A stretch of DNA of 64,000 bases from Streptococcus sp. NPS 308 (GCF_002355895.1 NZ_AP017652.1:1149001-1213000); one strand, 5' to 3'; positions 47,873 through 56,469 are shown, counted from the stretch's first letter. Numbers and translations are program-made. Notes: a model not told the origin generated them from the letters alone.

Positions 47873-49312
47873 TTAACCAATTTGCAAACTATTAAAATCA
47901 CCAATAAAATTTTCTAAGTCTCTCATAGAAGTTTGAATTTTTACCACCCTTCCATTCCATCTATCTTCAAAGCTGACTATCACTTCATTGTAATTGGTGT
48001 CAAATTTAAAGTTTCCATGAGAAATAGCATTCCTAATTTTTGTACAAACAAATTCTTTATTTAAATCGTGAGTTATCATTTTCTGATTACCAAATTTTAA
48101 ATAATAATCATTGGCAAAATCAATCATATCCTGATCATCATAGACAAATTTTGAAACATCTAATTCGCTATAATCAAGTTCGGGCAAATCATCATCCTCT
48201 AACCTTAAGGCAAAATTAAATATTTTTAAAATTGTAAACATGTAGCGGAAAAATATTATCGACTCTGAGTCCTCTTGCAATTCATCCAAACTTCTCAAAA
48301 TATCGTTTTTGCCTTCTTCTAGCTTTCCTTCCGAGTATAGAGTAAAACAATTTATAATTCTATCGTTCAATTGTCGTATATGCACAAAGAAGTTTGATAT
48401 TTCCGTCTCTGGATCACAGAGTGCTTTGTAAAGATATGGTAAATGTTCCTTATCTCCATTCTCTTTTTCGATTATATTATGAAGAACACTAATTTTTTTT
48501 TCATCCAATATCTGCTCTTCAACTCTAAAATCACTAGAGTTTAAGAAATCATCCATTCTTTGCAAACCAAATTCACTATCTAAATCCGATTGATAATCTA
48601 AAAACTGAATCATCGGATGAATTTGTCCAGGGATATATTGAACTGAATCATTCTCGAAAGTTACTACAGTAAAAACATGATGCGGTTTAAATTCATGTTC
48701 CTTGAAAGAAAAATTACTTATGAATGAATGTTTATATGGTAGCCCCAAGACAGATTGATTTGAGTAATATCGACTAATAAATTCATGTATCACAGGCTCT
48801 AACGCAATTCCCATATATTTTAGATGTCCTTTATCTTTATTAAAAATACCATATAAAATCATTACACCTGGCTCACACATAGAAAAATTACCATACTGCA
48901 TATGTGCGAAAGCATTGCGTAATCGTACAATTTCATCATAAATATTTCCAGGCTGTGGTTCAGTGTCAATAATTAGATGAGCAAATCCATCCAAATAAAA
49001 GTTGTAATTTTCATTTATGAAATTTCTGTACGATTCATAGTTGATTTCCTTCAAATCCATTTTAAAATTATCAAGGTATTTAAATTGCTTTGTTGCCTTC
49101 AAATATTCTTTTTCTAATTTATTTCTATTATATATCATTAAAGATGCATCAAGAAACACTCTAAATTTTGAAAATTCAACAAGAGTTAGCTCACCAAAAT
49201 TTCTAGAGAATATTTTTTCTTTGATTTTATCAATATCAAGTTTACCCTCGTATAGTTTCGATAGTTCTTCAATAATCTTTGCATTGCTAATCAAATAGTG
49301 CGACATTATCAA
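47873..49312 (-). CDS. Protein with two HEPN-type RNAxxH motifs
   Basis: 479 residues, soluble. Two copies of the R-x4-H HEPN ribonuclease signature: LRNAFAHMQYGNF (Arg132...His137) and IRNAISHGNFKF (Arg427...His432). Both sit in helical surroundings. HEPN domains with this motif form RNase active sites in abortive-infection proteins, toxins, RloC/PrrC and Cas13; here no CRISPR or known partner is nearby. Starts with TTG at 49312 (AAAGG seven bases upstream) or ATG at 49306. AT-rich and codon use unlike the flanking core genes. Lies between gloA and pyrK with near-identical direct repeats on both sides, so it is probably acquired. Family not recognised further. Confidence 0.7.
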   Translation of the reverse strand: MIMSHYLISNAKIIEELSKLYEGKLDIDKIKEKIFSRNFGELTLVEFSKFRVFLDASLMIYNRNKLEKEYLKATKQFKYLDNFKMDLKEINYESYRNFINENYNFYLDGFAHLIIDTEPQPGNIYDEIVRLRNAFAHMQYGNFSMCEPGVMILYGIFNKDKGHLKYMGIALEPVIHEFISRYYSNQSVLGLPYKHSFISNFSFKEHEFKPHHVFTVVTFENDSVQYIPGQIHPMIQFLDYQSDLDSEFGLQRMDDFLNSSDFRVEEQILDEKKISVLHNIIEKENGDKEHLPYLYKALCDPETEISNFFVHIRQLNDRIINCFTLYSEGKLEEGKNDILRSLDELQEDSESIIFFRYMFTILKIFNFALRLEDDDLPELDYSELDVSKFVYDDQDMIDFANDYYLKFGNQKMITHDLNKEFVCTKIRNAISHGNFKFDTNYNEVIVSFEDRWNGRVVKIQTSMRDLENFIGDFNSLQIG

Positions 49313-49343
49313 CTTTATACCTTTTCTAATTTATTTTATGAAC

Positions 49344-49480
49344 TCACATTTTATTCCCAAACGCCTTCTTCCGTTCTTCCATAAACTCAATCAACTCTTT
49401 TTTGAAAATTTCCTTTTCTTCTTCGATCAGTCCTTTTGAGTCTACTCTCCCATGAAGCGTAAACAGGTTGCGAAATTTCT
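49344..49480 (-). pseudogene. Possible 3' end of a lost gene
   Basis: Minus-strand frame KFRNLFTLHGRVDSKGLIEE then EEKEIFKKELIEFMEERKK and GNKM, ending in TGA 32 bp before the HEPN start. It opens right after an in-frame stop and has no start codon. Looks like the highly charged C-terminus of a truncated protein that once preceded the HEPN gene. Confidence 0.4.
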
Positions 49481-49594
49481 AGTTTTTCATCCACTTCAAC
49501 TTAAATAAAGTTTGCTTTTTTATTAGTTCTTTTAAACATTTTAAAAATTCCATTTTTAAGCCTATAAACACTTTTTCAAAAATATCTCGATAAA

Positions 49595-49637
49595 TATATC
49601 TATTGGTTATAAAACATAAATATAACCTATAGGTATA
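49595..49637. repeat. Imperfect inverted repeat upstream of HEPN gene
   Basis: TATATCTATTGGTTATA and TATAACCTATAGGTATA flank a 9-base AT spacer; 15 of 17 positions pair. May be an operator or a structured RNA. Confidence 0.6.
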
Positions 49638-49698
49638 TCGGTTTTAAAAATAATAATGCTAACTTTTAGCATATAGATTTTTGAAAATTAAATAAAAA

Positions 49699-49739
49699 GT
49701 GTATCTGACAACCAGAGGATTGGTTGTCAAAACTACACT
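49699..49739 (-). terminator. Terminator-like hairpin in the HEPN insertion
   Basis: TGACAACC / GGTTGTCA with an 8-base loop, extended by outer AGTGTA / TACACT arms, followed on the minus strand by UUUUUAUUU. Confidence 0.65.
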
Positions 49740-49775
49740 AAACTTCCTACCTTTATTGTAAACGTTTTTGAAAAA

Positions 49776-49811
49776 GAGTCAAGCAGAAAACGAACATTCT
49801 ACTTGACTTTA
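49776..49811 (-). repeat. Direct repeat copy B (terminator of gloA)
   Basis: Hairpin AGTCAAGCAGAA / TTCTACTTGACT directly after the gloA stop codon. 31 of 32 bases equal copy A at 47833-47864. Confidence 0.85.
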
Positions 49812-49816
49812 CTGGA

Positions 49817-50197
49817 TTATTTTTCACGAATGACTTCAACCTTGTAGCCATCAGGATCTTTGACAAAGTAATAGTTTGGTGGGGTTCCTGGAAGTCCATT
49901 AGGCTCTGTAACCTCATAGCCTTTCGCGCTGTGTTCTTGATGAAGTGCCTCAAGGTCAGGTGTACTGAGGGCGATATGAGCAAAGCCATCACCTACCACA
50001 TAAGGGCCGTGGTCATAGTTATAGGTCAACTCCAACTCGTAGTCATCACCATCAAGTCCTAGATATACAATCGTGAAGGCATGATCTGGAAAATCTCTGC
50101 GACGCAATTCTTTAAAACCAAAAGCATCTTGATAAAATGCGATTGATTTTTCAAGGTTTTCTACTCGCAAGCAAGTGTGTAGCATTTTTGAAGCCAT
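49817..50197 (-). CDS. gloA: Lactoylglutathione lyase (VOC family)
   Basis: 126 residues with two beta-alpha-beta-beta-beta modules of the VOC fold: HTCLRVENLEKSIAFYQDAF, YDHGPYVVGDGFAHIAL and PNYYFVKDPDGYKVEVI. Metal ligands His and Glu are at the expected places (HTCLR, LELTYNYDHG, HIAL, VEVI). Detoxifies methylglyoxal adducts; streptococci often lack glutathione synthesis, so another thiol may be used. Follows rplT. Confidence 0.92.
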   Translation of the reverse strand: MASKMLHTCLRVENLEKSIAFYQDAFGFKELRRRDFPDHAFTIVYLGLDGDDYELELTYNYDHGPYVVGDGFAHIALSTPDLEALHQEHSAKGYEVTEPNGLPGTPPNYYFVKDPDGYKVEVIREK

Positions 50198-50255
50198 AGC
50201 TTTCTCCTTTATTTTTAAAAAGACTGGGACAATCCTGTTCCAGTCTTATCAATTA

Positions 50256-50615
50256 TTATTTACCAAGTTTTGCTTTAGCTGCATCTGCAAGAGCAGCGAA
50301 AGCTGCTGCATCGTTAACAGCTAAGTCAGCAAGCATTTTACGGTTAACTTCGATCTCAGCCAATTTCAAACCATGCATCAATTGTGAGTATGAAAGTCCG
50401 TTCATACGAGCTGCCGCGTTGATACGAGTGATCCACAATTTGCGGAAGTCACGTTTTTTCTGACGACGGTCACGGTATGCATAGTAGTAAGAGTTCATTA
50501 CTTGTTCTTTTGCAGTACGGAACAAGATGTGTTTAGCTCCATAGTAACCTTTTGCTAATTTAAGAATACGTTTACGACGTTTGCGTGATACAACGCCACC
50601 TTTAACACGTGCCAT
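50256..50615 (-). CDS. rplT: 50S ribosomal protein L20
   Basis: 119 residues beginning [20 protein letters not shown], standard length. Early assembly protein of the large subunit and, in Firmicutes, the repressor of its own infC-rpmI-rplT operon through the leader RNA. Ribosome site GGAGG. 51 bp after rpmI. Confidence 0.98.
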   Translation of the reverse strand: MARVKGGVVSRKRRKRILKLAKGYYGAKHILFRTAKEQVMNSYYYAYRDRRQKKRDFRKLWITRINAAARMNGLSYSQLMHGLKLAEIEVNRKMLADLAVNDAAAFAALADAAKAKLGK

Positions 50616-50666
50616 GTTTTATTTCCTCCAAATATTTCCTAGAATTGTTTACTTACTGTTAGGCTA

Positions 50667-50867
50667 TTATTTCAAGCGAGTAAGCATTGCTTTGATACGT
50701 TTGAAATCTCCTGAATGCACCATAGATGCTTTACGAAGATGACGACGTTGTTTCTTAGTTTTTCCGTGGAAACGGTGAGAAGTGTAAGCACGGAAACGTT
50801 TAAGTCCACCAGAACCTGTACGTTTGAAACGTTTAGCTGATGCGCGGTGTGTTTTTTGTTTTGGCAT
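50667..50867 (-). CDS. rpmI: 50S ribosomal protein L35
   Basis: 66 residues, [20 protein letters not shown] at the start and very basic. Ribosome site AAAGGAG. Middle gene of the infC-rpmI-rplT operon. Confidence 0.98.
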   Translation of the reverse strand: MPKQKTHRASAKRFKRTGSGGLKRFRAYTSHRFHGKTKKQRRHLRKASMVHSGDFKRIKAMLTRLK

Positions 50868-50899
50868 GATTTTTTCTCCTTTATTTAACTTTCTGACAA

Positions 50900-51421
50900 T
50901 TATTTTTTGTCAGTTGCTGGCGCCAACTGCATGAACATTTGGCGTCCATCCATCTTAGCTCGTTGTTCGATGATCGCAATATCTTGTGTTGCTTCAGCAA
51001 ACTCGGCTAAAACTTTTGCACCAATCTCTTTATGGGTGATCATACGCCCTTTAAAGCGAATGGATACCTTAACTTTATTTCCTTTTTCAAGGAACTTGCG
51101 TGCATTGCGAAGTTTTGTGTCAAAGTCACCCTTGTCAATAGTTGGACTCAGACGAACTTCTTTCACAGTAACAACACTTTGTTTTTTACGTTGTTCTTTT
51201 TGCTTTTTCTGGTACTCAAATTTGAACTTACCGTAGTCCATAATTTTAGCAACAGGCGGTTTTGCTTGGGGTTGAATTAAAACTAAGTCAACATTCGCAC
51301 TATCAGCCAATGCTTGCGCTTCGCTGAGTGGCTTGATGCCTAGCTGTTCTCCCTCAAGACCGATCAAGCGAACTTCACGTACACGAATTTCATCATTGAT
51401 GAATAAGTCTTGCTTTGCTAT
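50900..51421 (-). CDS. infC: Translation initiation factor IF-3
   Basis: Binds the 30S subunit and checks start-codon fidelity. N-domain [20 protein letters not shown], linker, and C-domain [20 protein letters not shown] are complete. Start choice: GAGGTG is followed after six bases by ATA (51421), the rare-codon start expected for IF-3 autoregulation (173 residues). The usual annotations with GTG at 51430 or the TTG further up have no room for a ribosome site. The other starts give 176 or more residues. Leads the operon and follows an attenuator leader. Confidence 0.9.
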   Translation of the reverse strand: MAKQDLFINDEIRVREVRLIGLEGEQLGIKPLSEAQALADSANVDLVLIQPQAKPPVAKIMDYGKFKFEYQKKQKEQRKKQSVVTVKEVRLSPTIDKGDFDTKLRNARKFLEKGNKVKVSIRFKGRMITHKEIGAKVLAEFAEATQDIAIIEQRAKMDGRQMFMQLAPATDKK

Positions 51422-51446
51422 GGTTTTCACCTCTTTTTTATTATTA

Positions 51447-51485
51447 GAGAAAAACAATAGCGGACTCGTAATGATACAAGCCCGC
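51447..51485 (-). terminator. Attenuator terminator in infC leader
   Basis: GCGGGCTTGTA / TACGAGTCCGC, an 11-bp stem with two G-U pairs and a four-base loop, then UAUUGUUUUU on the minus strand, 25-40 bp ahead of infC. Confidence 0.75.
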
Positions 51486-51487
51486 AC

Positions 51488-51585
51488 GTTATGATAGCGT
51501 TTCTTAGAAACTTTTCATCCGTAGGGCCAGGCAACTTGATGTCACAAGGCGAGAAGCTCTCACTTCTGCTTTTCTCAACTTTTAT
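51488..51585 (-). promoter_or_regulatory. Structured infC leader (L20-leader-like)
   Basis: The minus-strand leader contains GAGAAAAGCAGAAGTGAGAG / CTTCTC pairing and the block CTTGTGACATC, then the attenuator hairpin. This layout suits L20-mediated autoregulation. Precise class not confirmed. Confidence 0.6.
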
Positions 51586-51614
51586 ATGATACCAAGTTTT
51601 CTATTCCTTGTCAA
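51586..51614 (-). promoter_or_regulatory. infC operon promoter
   Basis: TTGACA (51614-51609) and TATCAT (51591-51586) on the minus strand, 17-bp spacer. Gives a leader of about 160 nt. Confidence 0.8.
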
Positions 51615-51650
51615 GATAAAAAGTCAATTTTTCGAAAAACTTTATCTATT

Positions 51651-53891
51651 TTATCGCACTGTTTCCATTCGCCAACTATTCCAACCTTTAAAGCGAATGG
51701 CTCCTTGCTGGTCTGTTCGGTAAATCTTACTCTTGATGCTTTCTAGTCGTGCCAAGGTTTCCTGATGAGGGAGTTTGGCACGATTGTTCTTGCCCACTGA
51801 AATAAGAGTAATTTCCGGTTTGAGCTTCTCTAAAAAAGCTGGACTAGATGAAATCTTTGAACCATGTTGACCTGCTTTCAAGATATCCACCTCTATGGTA
51901 GGGTATTGCTTTAAAAGTTCCTGCTCTCCCCTCTCCTTCAAATTCCCAGTAAAGAGAAAGTGCTTATCCAAGAGTTTTCCATAAAGAAGGAGAGAATCAT
52001 TACGATTCCCATCTCCAATCTGCCTTGTAGATAGGACTTCTAACTGATTCCCAAAAATCGGCAAGTTCTCCCCTGCAGTTACACTGCGTACCTTGGTTTG
52101 AGTCGCTTGTAGTTCTGCCACAAATTCCTTCTGTGTCAAACTTCCTTTTGACACTAAAATTTCGCCCACATGGAAAGCATTGGTCACCTCCAGCAAATCT
52201 CCAACATGCTCCTTGTCTGTATTGGTCAAAATCAGCTGATCAATCTTATCTACTCCTCGACTTTTCAGATAGGGAATCAAGGTTCTCTTGGCATTGCTGG
52301 TTGTCGACTTTTGCTGCCAAGCTTGGATTTTTTTGTCGGATTCTGCCTTTCCGCCCACATCTATGAGAATGTTTTTACCAGTTACATCCCTTAGAAAAAT
52401 ACTTTCTCCCTGCCCTACATCCAGCATGGTAATTTCATTTTCCAGCGGGTGTTTGGTTAAGAAAAAGAACCCTACGATAAAGAGGCTGAATCCTGCTAGT
52501 CTTTTGACATTTTTCCTAAAGTCATAGACCAAGGCCAATGAAACTAAGAGAAGAATCAAAAGCCATGCGTTGGGTTGGCCAAAGACCAAGGGCCTACTTG
52601 CCATCTGCGATACCAAGTGAATGATGCTCTCTAACCATTCAAAGGCAAGGTTAAGCTGAGTGACTGGGTAAACAAAAGACAGAATGAATAAGATAGACAA
52701 AAGCGGTAAGAAAACCAAGTCAAACAAGAAGGAAAAGACAAAGGTCAAAAGGATTGACCAAGGCTGAAATTCTGCAAAATAAAAGGACAAAATGGGCAAT
52801 ATTCCCAAGGAAATTATCAGACTTTCTCTGGCAACAGCCTTGAGCCCCTCCCCTTCTTTGCTTGTCATAGTCAAGATAAAAGCGTAGGCACAGGACAAGA
52901 CACCTCCTGCTGTCAGGAAAAAGTTGGGCATGATGATAAAGAGGACAAGAACCGTTAAGGCAAAATTGTCCAAGCCCTTAACACCATGTTGGGCTAGTAA
53001 TTTTTGTAAGAGACTACGAATGACCGAAGCTGAGAACCCTGTCAGACCTGCATAGATAAGGGAAAAAGGGTAGATCAGCCACTTCAACTTTTCTTGAGTC
53101 AAGCCCAATCGCAAAAGGAGCTTCTTAAACCCATCCATAAAAAATCCAACCTGCATACCCGACAAGGCAAAGAGATGGATAATCCCTAGACTGGAATAAA
53201 GCTCATTCATCTCCTCGAAGTCCGTATCCAGATGTCCAAAAAGAAGACCTGTCATATAGTTGCGCATAGGGTCGGGAAAGTGCGTCTTGATCCAAACTAC
53301 AGCCTTTCGACGTAAACTGGACAGATTTTCTCCTATATCCCAACTGCTAATCTTTTTCATTGACTGGATACTCTTGATAGTCAAAGTTTGGTAAATCCCC
53401 TGAGTTTTCAGATAGGCTTGGTAGTCAAAGCCACCAAAATTCCTCTGGCCTTCTGGTTCCGAAAGTTTTCCTTCTAGTTCTATCTCATAGAGCTCTGTCA
53501 AGGCTTGAAATTGCTCTTTCTCCTCCTCGGACTGGAGTTTATAGTAAACTTGGAAAGTACGTCCGTCAGTCTTGCCCCGAAAAGATAGACTATCTCCATT
53601 AACCTTAATAGTATCTGGTAAAATTCTCACCTTCTCTACAGACGCAACTAAGTCTTGACTAGCTTGTGTCTGTTGCCAGTTTTGAAACAGAAACCAAAAT
53701 CCAAAAAATCCACAAATCGCTAAAACTTTACCAGCCGATTTCCAAGGAAATTGGATAAAGAGACAAACTAGCAGAAAAACGAAACCTAGCAGCGCGAGAT
53801 AAGATACGGAGAAAATGGCGTAGTAAAGCCAAAGCAACAGAAAACTCAGATAGATTAGGGGGATAGGGAAGTTCTTAATCCACCGTAACAT
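51651..53891 (-). CDS. comEC: Competence DNA channel ComEC
   Basis: 746 residues. Membrane channel through which single-stranded DNA enters. N-terminal helices, an OB-like extracellular part (about 95-180), the Competence domain (about 205-480; GLLFGHLDTDFEEM, FALSGMQVGFF), and a C-terminal metallo-beta-lactamase-like domain from MLDVGQGES (about 492). Within it the usual HxHxDH is changed to NTDKEH, as I recall for other streptococci. Overlaps comEA by 17 bp. Also called celB. Confidence 0.96.
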   Translation of the reverse strand: MLRWIKNFPIPLIYLSFLLLWLYYAIFSVSYLALLGFVFLLVCLFIQFPWKSAGKVLAICGFFGFWFLFQNWQQTQASQDLVASVEKVRILPDTIKVNGDSLSFRGKTDGRTFQVYYKLQSEEEKEQFQALTELYEIELEGKLSEPEGQRNFGGFDYQAYLKTQGIYQTLTIKSIQSMKKISSWDIGENLSSLRRKAVVWIKTHFPDPMRNYMTGLLFGHLDTDFEEMNELYSSLGIIHLFALSGMQVGFFMDGFKKLLLRLGLTQEKLKWLIYPFSLIYAGLTGFSASVIRSLLQKLLAQHGVKGLDNFALTVLVLFIIMPNFFLTAGGVLSCAYAFILTMTSKEGEGLKAVARESLIISLGILPILSFYFAEFQPWSILLTFVFSFLFDLVFLPLLSILFILSFVYPVTQLNLAFEWLESIIHLVSQMASRPLVFGQPNAWLLILLLVSLALVYDFRKNVKRLAGFSLFIVGFFFLTKHPLENEITMLDVGQGESIFLRDVTGKNILIDVGGKAESDKKIQAWQQKSTTSNAKRTLIPYLKSRGVDKIDQLILTNTDKEHVGDLLEVTNAFHVGEILVSKGSLTQKEFVAELQATQTKVRSVTAGENLPIFGNQLEVLSTRQIGDGNRNDSLLLYGKLLDKHFLFTGNLKERGEQELLKQYPTIEVDILKAGQHGSKISSSPAFLEKLKPEITLISVGKNNRAKLPHQETLARLESIKSKIYRTDQQGAIRFKGWNSWRMETVR

Positions 53892-54525
53892 AGTCTTTTA
53901 ACTTTTCTATGGTCTTAGCGCCAATGCCAGAAACTTTCTTTAACTCATCCACCGACTTGAATTTGCCATTCGTCTCACGATGGTCGATAATATCCTGGGC
54001 TCGTTTTCCTCCCAAGCCTTTGACCTGCTTGAGTTCTTCCAGACTAGCTTTATTGAGGTTGACCTTCTTTTCTTTACTTGTCGAAGGAGTCGTTCCAGAG
54101 GTAGCCTGCTGACTAGCTGCTTCTTCTCCCTTAGTTGGAACATAGACAAGAGCCTCGTCACTGACTTTCTGTGCTAGATTGAGCGACTTACTATCTGCTT
54201 CCTCTGTCAATCCACCAGCTTTCTGAACAGCATCATGGACCCGACTTCCTACTGGCAAGTCATAGATCCCCGGTGATTTGACAGCACCTTTGACATCTAC
54301 TGTAATCAGCTCTTGTTCAAGAGGCTCTTCCTTTTCCTCCTTCTTCACTTCTTTTTCAGACGATGAATCCTTTGAAACGGCCGCGACTTCAGCCTGCAAA
54401 TTTGTTTCTGTGACGGATTTTTGCGTAGATGGCTTTAGCAAGAAAAATCCGCCCAAGGCCAAACCCAAACCAGCACATATGACAATGATTTTATACTCTT
54501 TGATTTTCTCGATAATGACTTCCAT
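53875..54525 (-). CDS. comEA: Competence DNA receptor ComEA
   Basis: 216 residues. One N-terminal membrane helix (about 12-30), a charged Ser/Glu linker, an SLBB-like domain (ITVDVKGAVKSPGIYDLP), then a C-terminal helix-hairpin-helix pair (LKQVKGLGGKRAQDII and LKKVSGIGAKTIEKL) that binds double-stranded DNA. Upstream ComX box; forms the comEA-comEC operon (celAB). Confidence 0.97.
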   Translation of the reverse strand: MEVIIEKIKEYKIIVICAGLGLALGGFFLLKPSTQKSVTETNLQAEVAAVSKDSSSEKEVKKEEKEEPLEQELITVDVKGAVKSPGIYDLPVGSRVHDAVQKAGGLTEEADSKSLNLAQKVSDEALVYVPTKGEEAASQQATSGTTPSTSKEKKVNLNKASLEELKQVKGLGGKRAQDIIDHRETNGKFKSVDELKKVSGIGAKTIEKLKDYVTVD

Positions 54526-54544
54526 ATTTTCTCCTCTCTTAAGT

Positions 54545-54552
54545 TATTCGCA
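54545..54552 (-). promoter_or_regulatory. ComX (cin/com) box of comEA-comEC
   Basis: Minus strand TGCGAATA, one base from consensus TACGAATA, 19 bp upstream of the comEA ATG. Same geometry as at coiA. Confidence 0.85.
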
Positions 54553-54559
54553 AGAGAAA

Positions 54560-54590
54560 TAAAAAACAGTCGAAAATTTCTTTTCAACTG
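54560..54590 (-). terminator. Terminator of the GNAT gene
   Basis: CAGTCGAAAA / TTTTCAACTG stem (one G-U), four-base loop, then UUUUUUAUUU on the minus strand. Insulates the competence operon from the gene upstream. Confidence 0.85.
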
Positions 54591-54591
54591 C

Positions 54592-55161
54592 TTATTTATT
54601 TGCAAAATAGTCTTCCTTAGTCAAGACATAATGAACTCTTGTGATGATTCGACCTGGTTCTTTATTATCCATTCTGGCATAGGGTTCTGCATGGGAAAAG
54701 CGCATGCCTGATTTCTGCATGACCTTGCCAGATGCAGGATTTTCCTTATCGTGTAAAGCAACTAACTTATTCATTCCAATCTTCTCAAAAGCCAGCTCAA
54801 TCACGGCTCGATTGGCTTCTGTTGTCAATCCTTGATTCCAATACTTTTTATTGATAATGTAACCAATAGCTGCCTTCTTAAGAACAGTATCAATCTTGTG
54901 CAAATCAATGGTACCGATAAACTGACCATTGCTTTTTAGTTCTATTCCCCACCGTCCCAAGGGATTGGCCAAGTAGAACTGAGCAATGTTATTCTTGGTT
55001 TCTTCCAAGCTTTGATTGGTTGGAAAAGTGTAGCGCGTATTTTCTCTGTCCGAGGCATACTCAAACATAGCTTCTGCATCATCCAAAGTTACAGGTCTAA
55101 GCACTAAACGCTCTGTCTCCACTATTGGATACTGGGCTAGTTTTAAAAAGATTGATTCCAT
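54592..55161 (-). CDS. GNAT family N-acetyltransferase (RimJ/RimL-like)
   Basis: 189 residues. VETERLVLRPVTLDDAEAMF is the characteristic N-terminus, with acetyl-CoA binding region IGYIINKKYWNQGLTTEANR and NPASGKVMQKSGM. Acetylates an amine, target unknown. ATG with GGAGGG. Single gene with its own terminator. Confidence 0.92.
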   Translation of the reverse strand: MESIFLKLAQYPIVETERLVLRPVTLDDAEAMFEYASDRENTRYTFPTNQSLEETKNNIAQFYLANPLGRWGIELKSNGQFIGTIDLHKIDTVLKKAAIGYIINKKYWNQGLTTEANRAVIELAFEKIGMNKLVALHDKENPASGKVMQKSGMRFSHAEPYARMDNKEPGRIITRVHYVLTKEDYFANK

Positions 55162-55340
55162 ACTTTCCCTCCTTGGAAAGGATTTTCAACCATTTTAGCA
55201 AAAAATAAAGGCCCTAGCAATCAGTTTCTCTTGATTTTTATCCATCTTTTATATAAAATTAGTACATCACAATAAATGATCTGGTTCTCTCTGTGATTGT
55301 TATGATTAGAATCCAGATATAGAATAAGGAGACAACCTTT

Positions 55341-56453
55341 ATGTTAATCGGAATTCCAAAAGAAATTAAAAATAACGAAAACCGTGTCGCCCTCACACCT
55401 GCTGGTGTCCATAGCTTAGTTTCTCGTGGGCATCGCGTCCTCATCGAAACAAATGCTGGTCTTGGTTCAGGATTTACTGATGCTGATTATCAAAAGCAAG
55501 GAGCTGAGATTGTCGCTACTGCTGCTGAAGCCTGGGCTGCCGAATTAGTCGTTAAAGTAAAAGAACCACTAGCTTCTGAATACGGTTATTTGCGCGATGA
55601 TCTTCTCCTCTTCACCTACTTGCACATGGCCGCTGCGCCAGAATTAGCAGATGCTATGTTAGCAGCAAAAACAACAGGAATTGCCTATGAAACTGTTCGT
55701 GATAATCAAGGACAACTACCACTCCTCGTTCCTATGAGTGAAGTTGCAGGTCGTATGGCTGTTCAAATCGGAGCTCACTTCCTTACCAAACAAGCTGGTG
55801 GCTCTGGTGTCCTACTTGGTGGTGTACCAGGTGTTCCAAAAGGAAAAGTAACCATTATCGGTGGCGGTGTCGTCGGGACACATGCTGCCCGCATCGCCCT
55901 CGGACTTGGTGCTCAAGTGACTATTTTAGATATCAGTGCGAAACGTCTCTCAGTGTTAGAGGAAGTCTTTGGGAACCAAATCCAAACTCTTATGTCAAAT
56001 TCATTCAACATTGAAGCAAGTGTGAGAGATGCTGATGTGGTAATTGGAGCGGTTCTTATCCCTGGTGCTAAAGCACCGAAATTGGTGACAGATGAGATGG
56101 TCAAACAAATGCGTCCAGGCTCTGTCATCGTTGACGTAGCCGTTGACCAAGGTGGCGTTATCGAGACAGCTGACCGTGTGACCACGCACGATGAACCCGT
56201 CTATGAAAAACACGGTGTTCTCCACTATGCCGTTGCCAATATCCCTGGTGCAGTTGCTCGTACTTCAACCATCGCCCTAACCAATGTCACTCTTCCTTAT
56301 ATCGAAGCTTTGGCCGGCAAAGGATTCGCACAAGCAATCTCTGAAGATGAGGGCTTGCGTCAAGGTGTGACCACTTATCAAGGTTACTTAACTAGCCTAC
56401 CAGTTGCTCAAGGACTCGATAAAGATCATACGTCTATCGACGAACTTCTTTAA
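55341..56453 (+). CDS. ald: Alanine dehydrogenase
   Basis: 370 residues. NAD-dependent interconversion of alanine and pyruvate plus ammonia. [20 protein letters not shown] start, catalytic Lys in VVKVKEPL and His in LHMAA, Rossmann motif [14 protein letters not shown]. Intact here; I recall that some pneumococci carry a broken copy. AAGGAG is 9 bases before the ATG. One of three plus-strand genes; ends at a bidirectional terminator shared with phoH. Confidence 0.96.
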   Translation: MLIGIPKEIKNNENRVALTPAGVHSLVSRGHRVLIETNAGLGSGFTDADYQKQGAEIVATAAEAWAAELVVKVKEPLASEYGYLRDDLLLFTYLHMAAAPELADAMLAAKTTGIAYETVRDNQGQLPLLVPMSEVAGRMAVQIGAHFLTKQAGGSGVLLGGVPGVPKGKVTIIGGGVVGTHAARIALGLGAQVTILDISAKRLSVLEEVFGNQIQTLMSNSFNIEASVRDADVVIGAVLIPGAKAPKLVTDEMVKQMRPGSVIVDVAVDQGGVIETADRVTTHDEPVYEKHGVLHYAVANIPGAVARTSTIALTNVTLPYIEALAGKGFAQAISEDEGLRQGVTTYQGYLTSLPVAQGLDKDHTSIDELL

Positions 56454-56469
56454 AGCTAGACACTCATTA

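Larger units (their letters stand above)
49313..49816. other. 504-bp AT-rich region upstream of the HEPN gene
   Basis: Holds a degraded coding end at 49344-49480, a palindromic element at 49595-49637, a terminator-like hairpin at 49699-49739 and the second direct repeat at 49778-49809. No intact gene seen. Confidence 0.6.

Noticed and set aside
47873-49312. Cas13-like effector (two R-x4-H motifs in one protein)
   Set aside because: The protein is far too short for Cas13, and no CRISPR repeats or cas genes are in the window.
55913-56225. Antisense frames opposite ald
   Set aside because: Shadow frames of a highly conserved gene; no ribosome sites or family resemblance.
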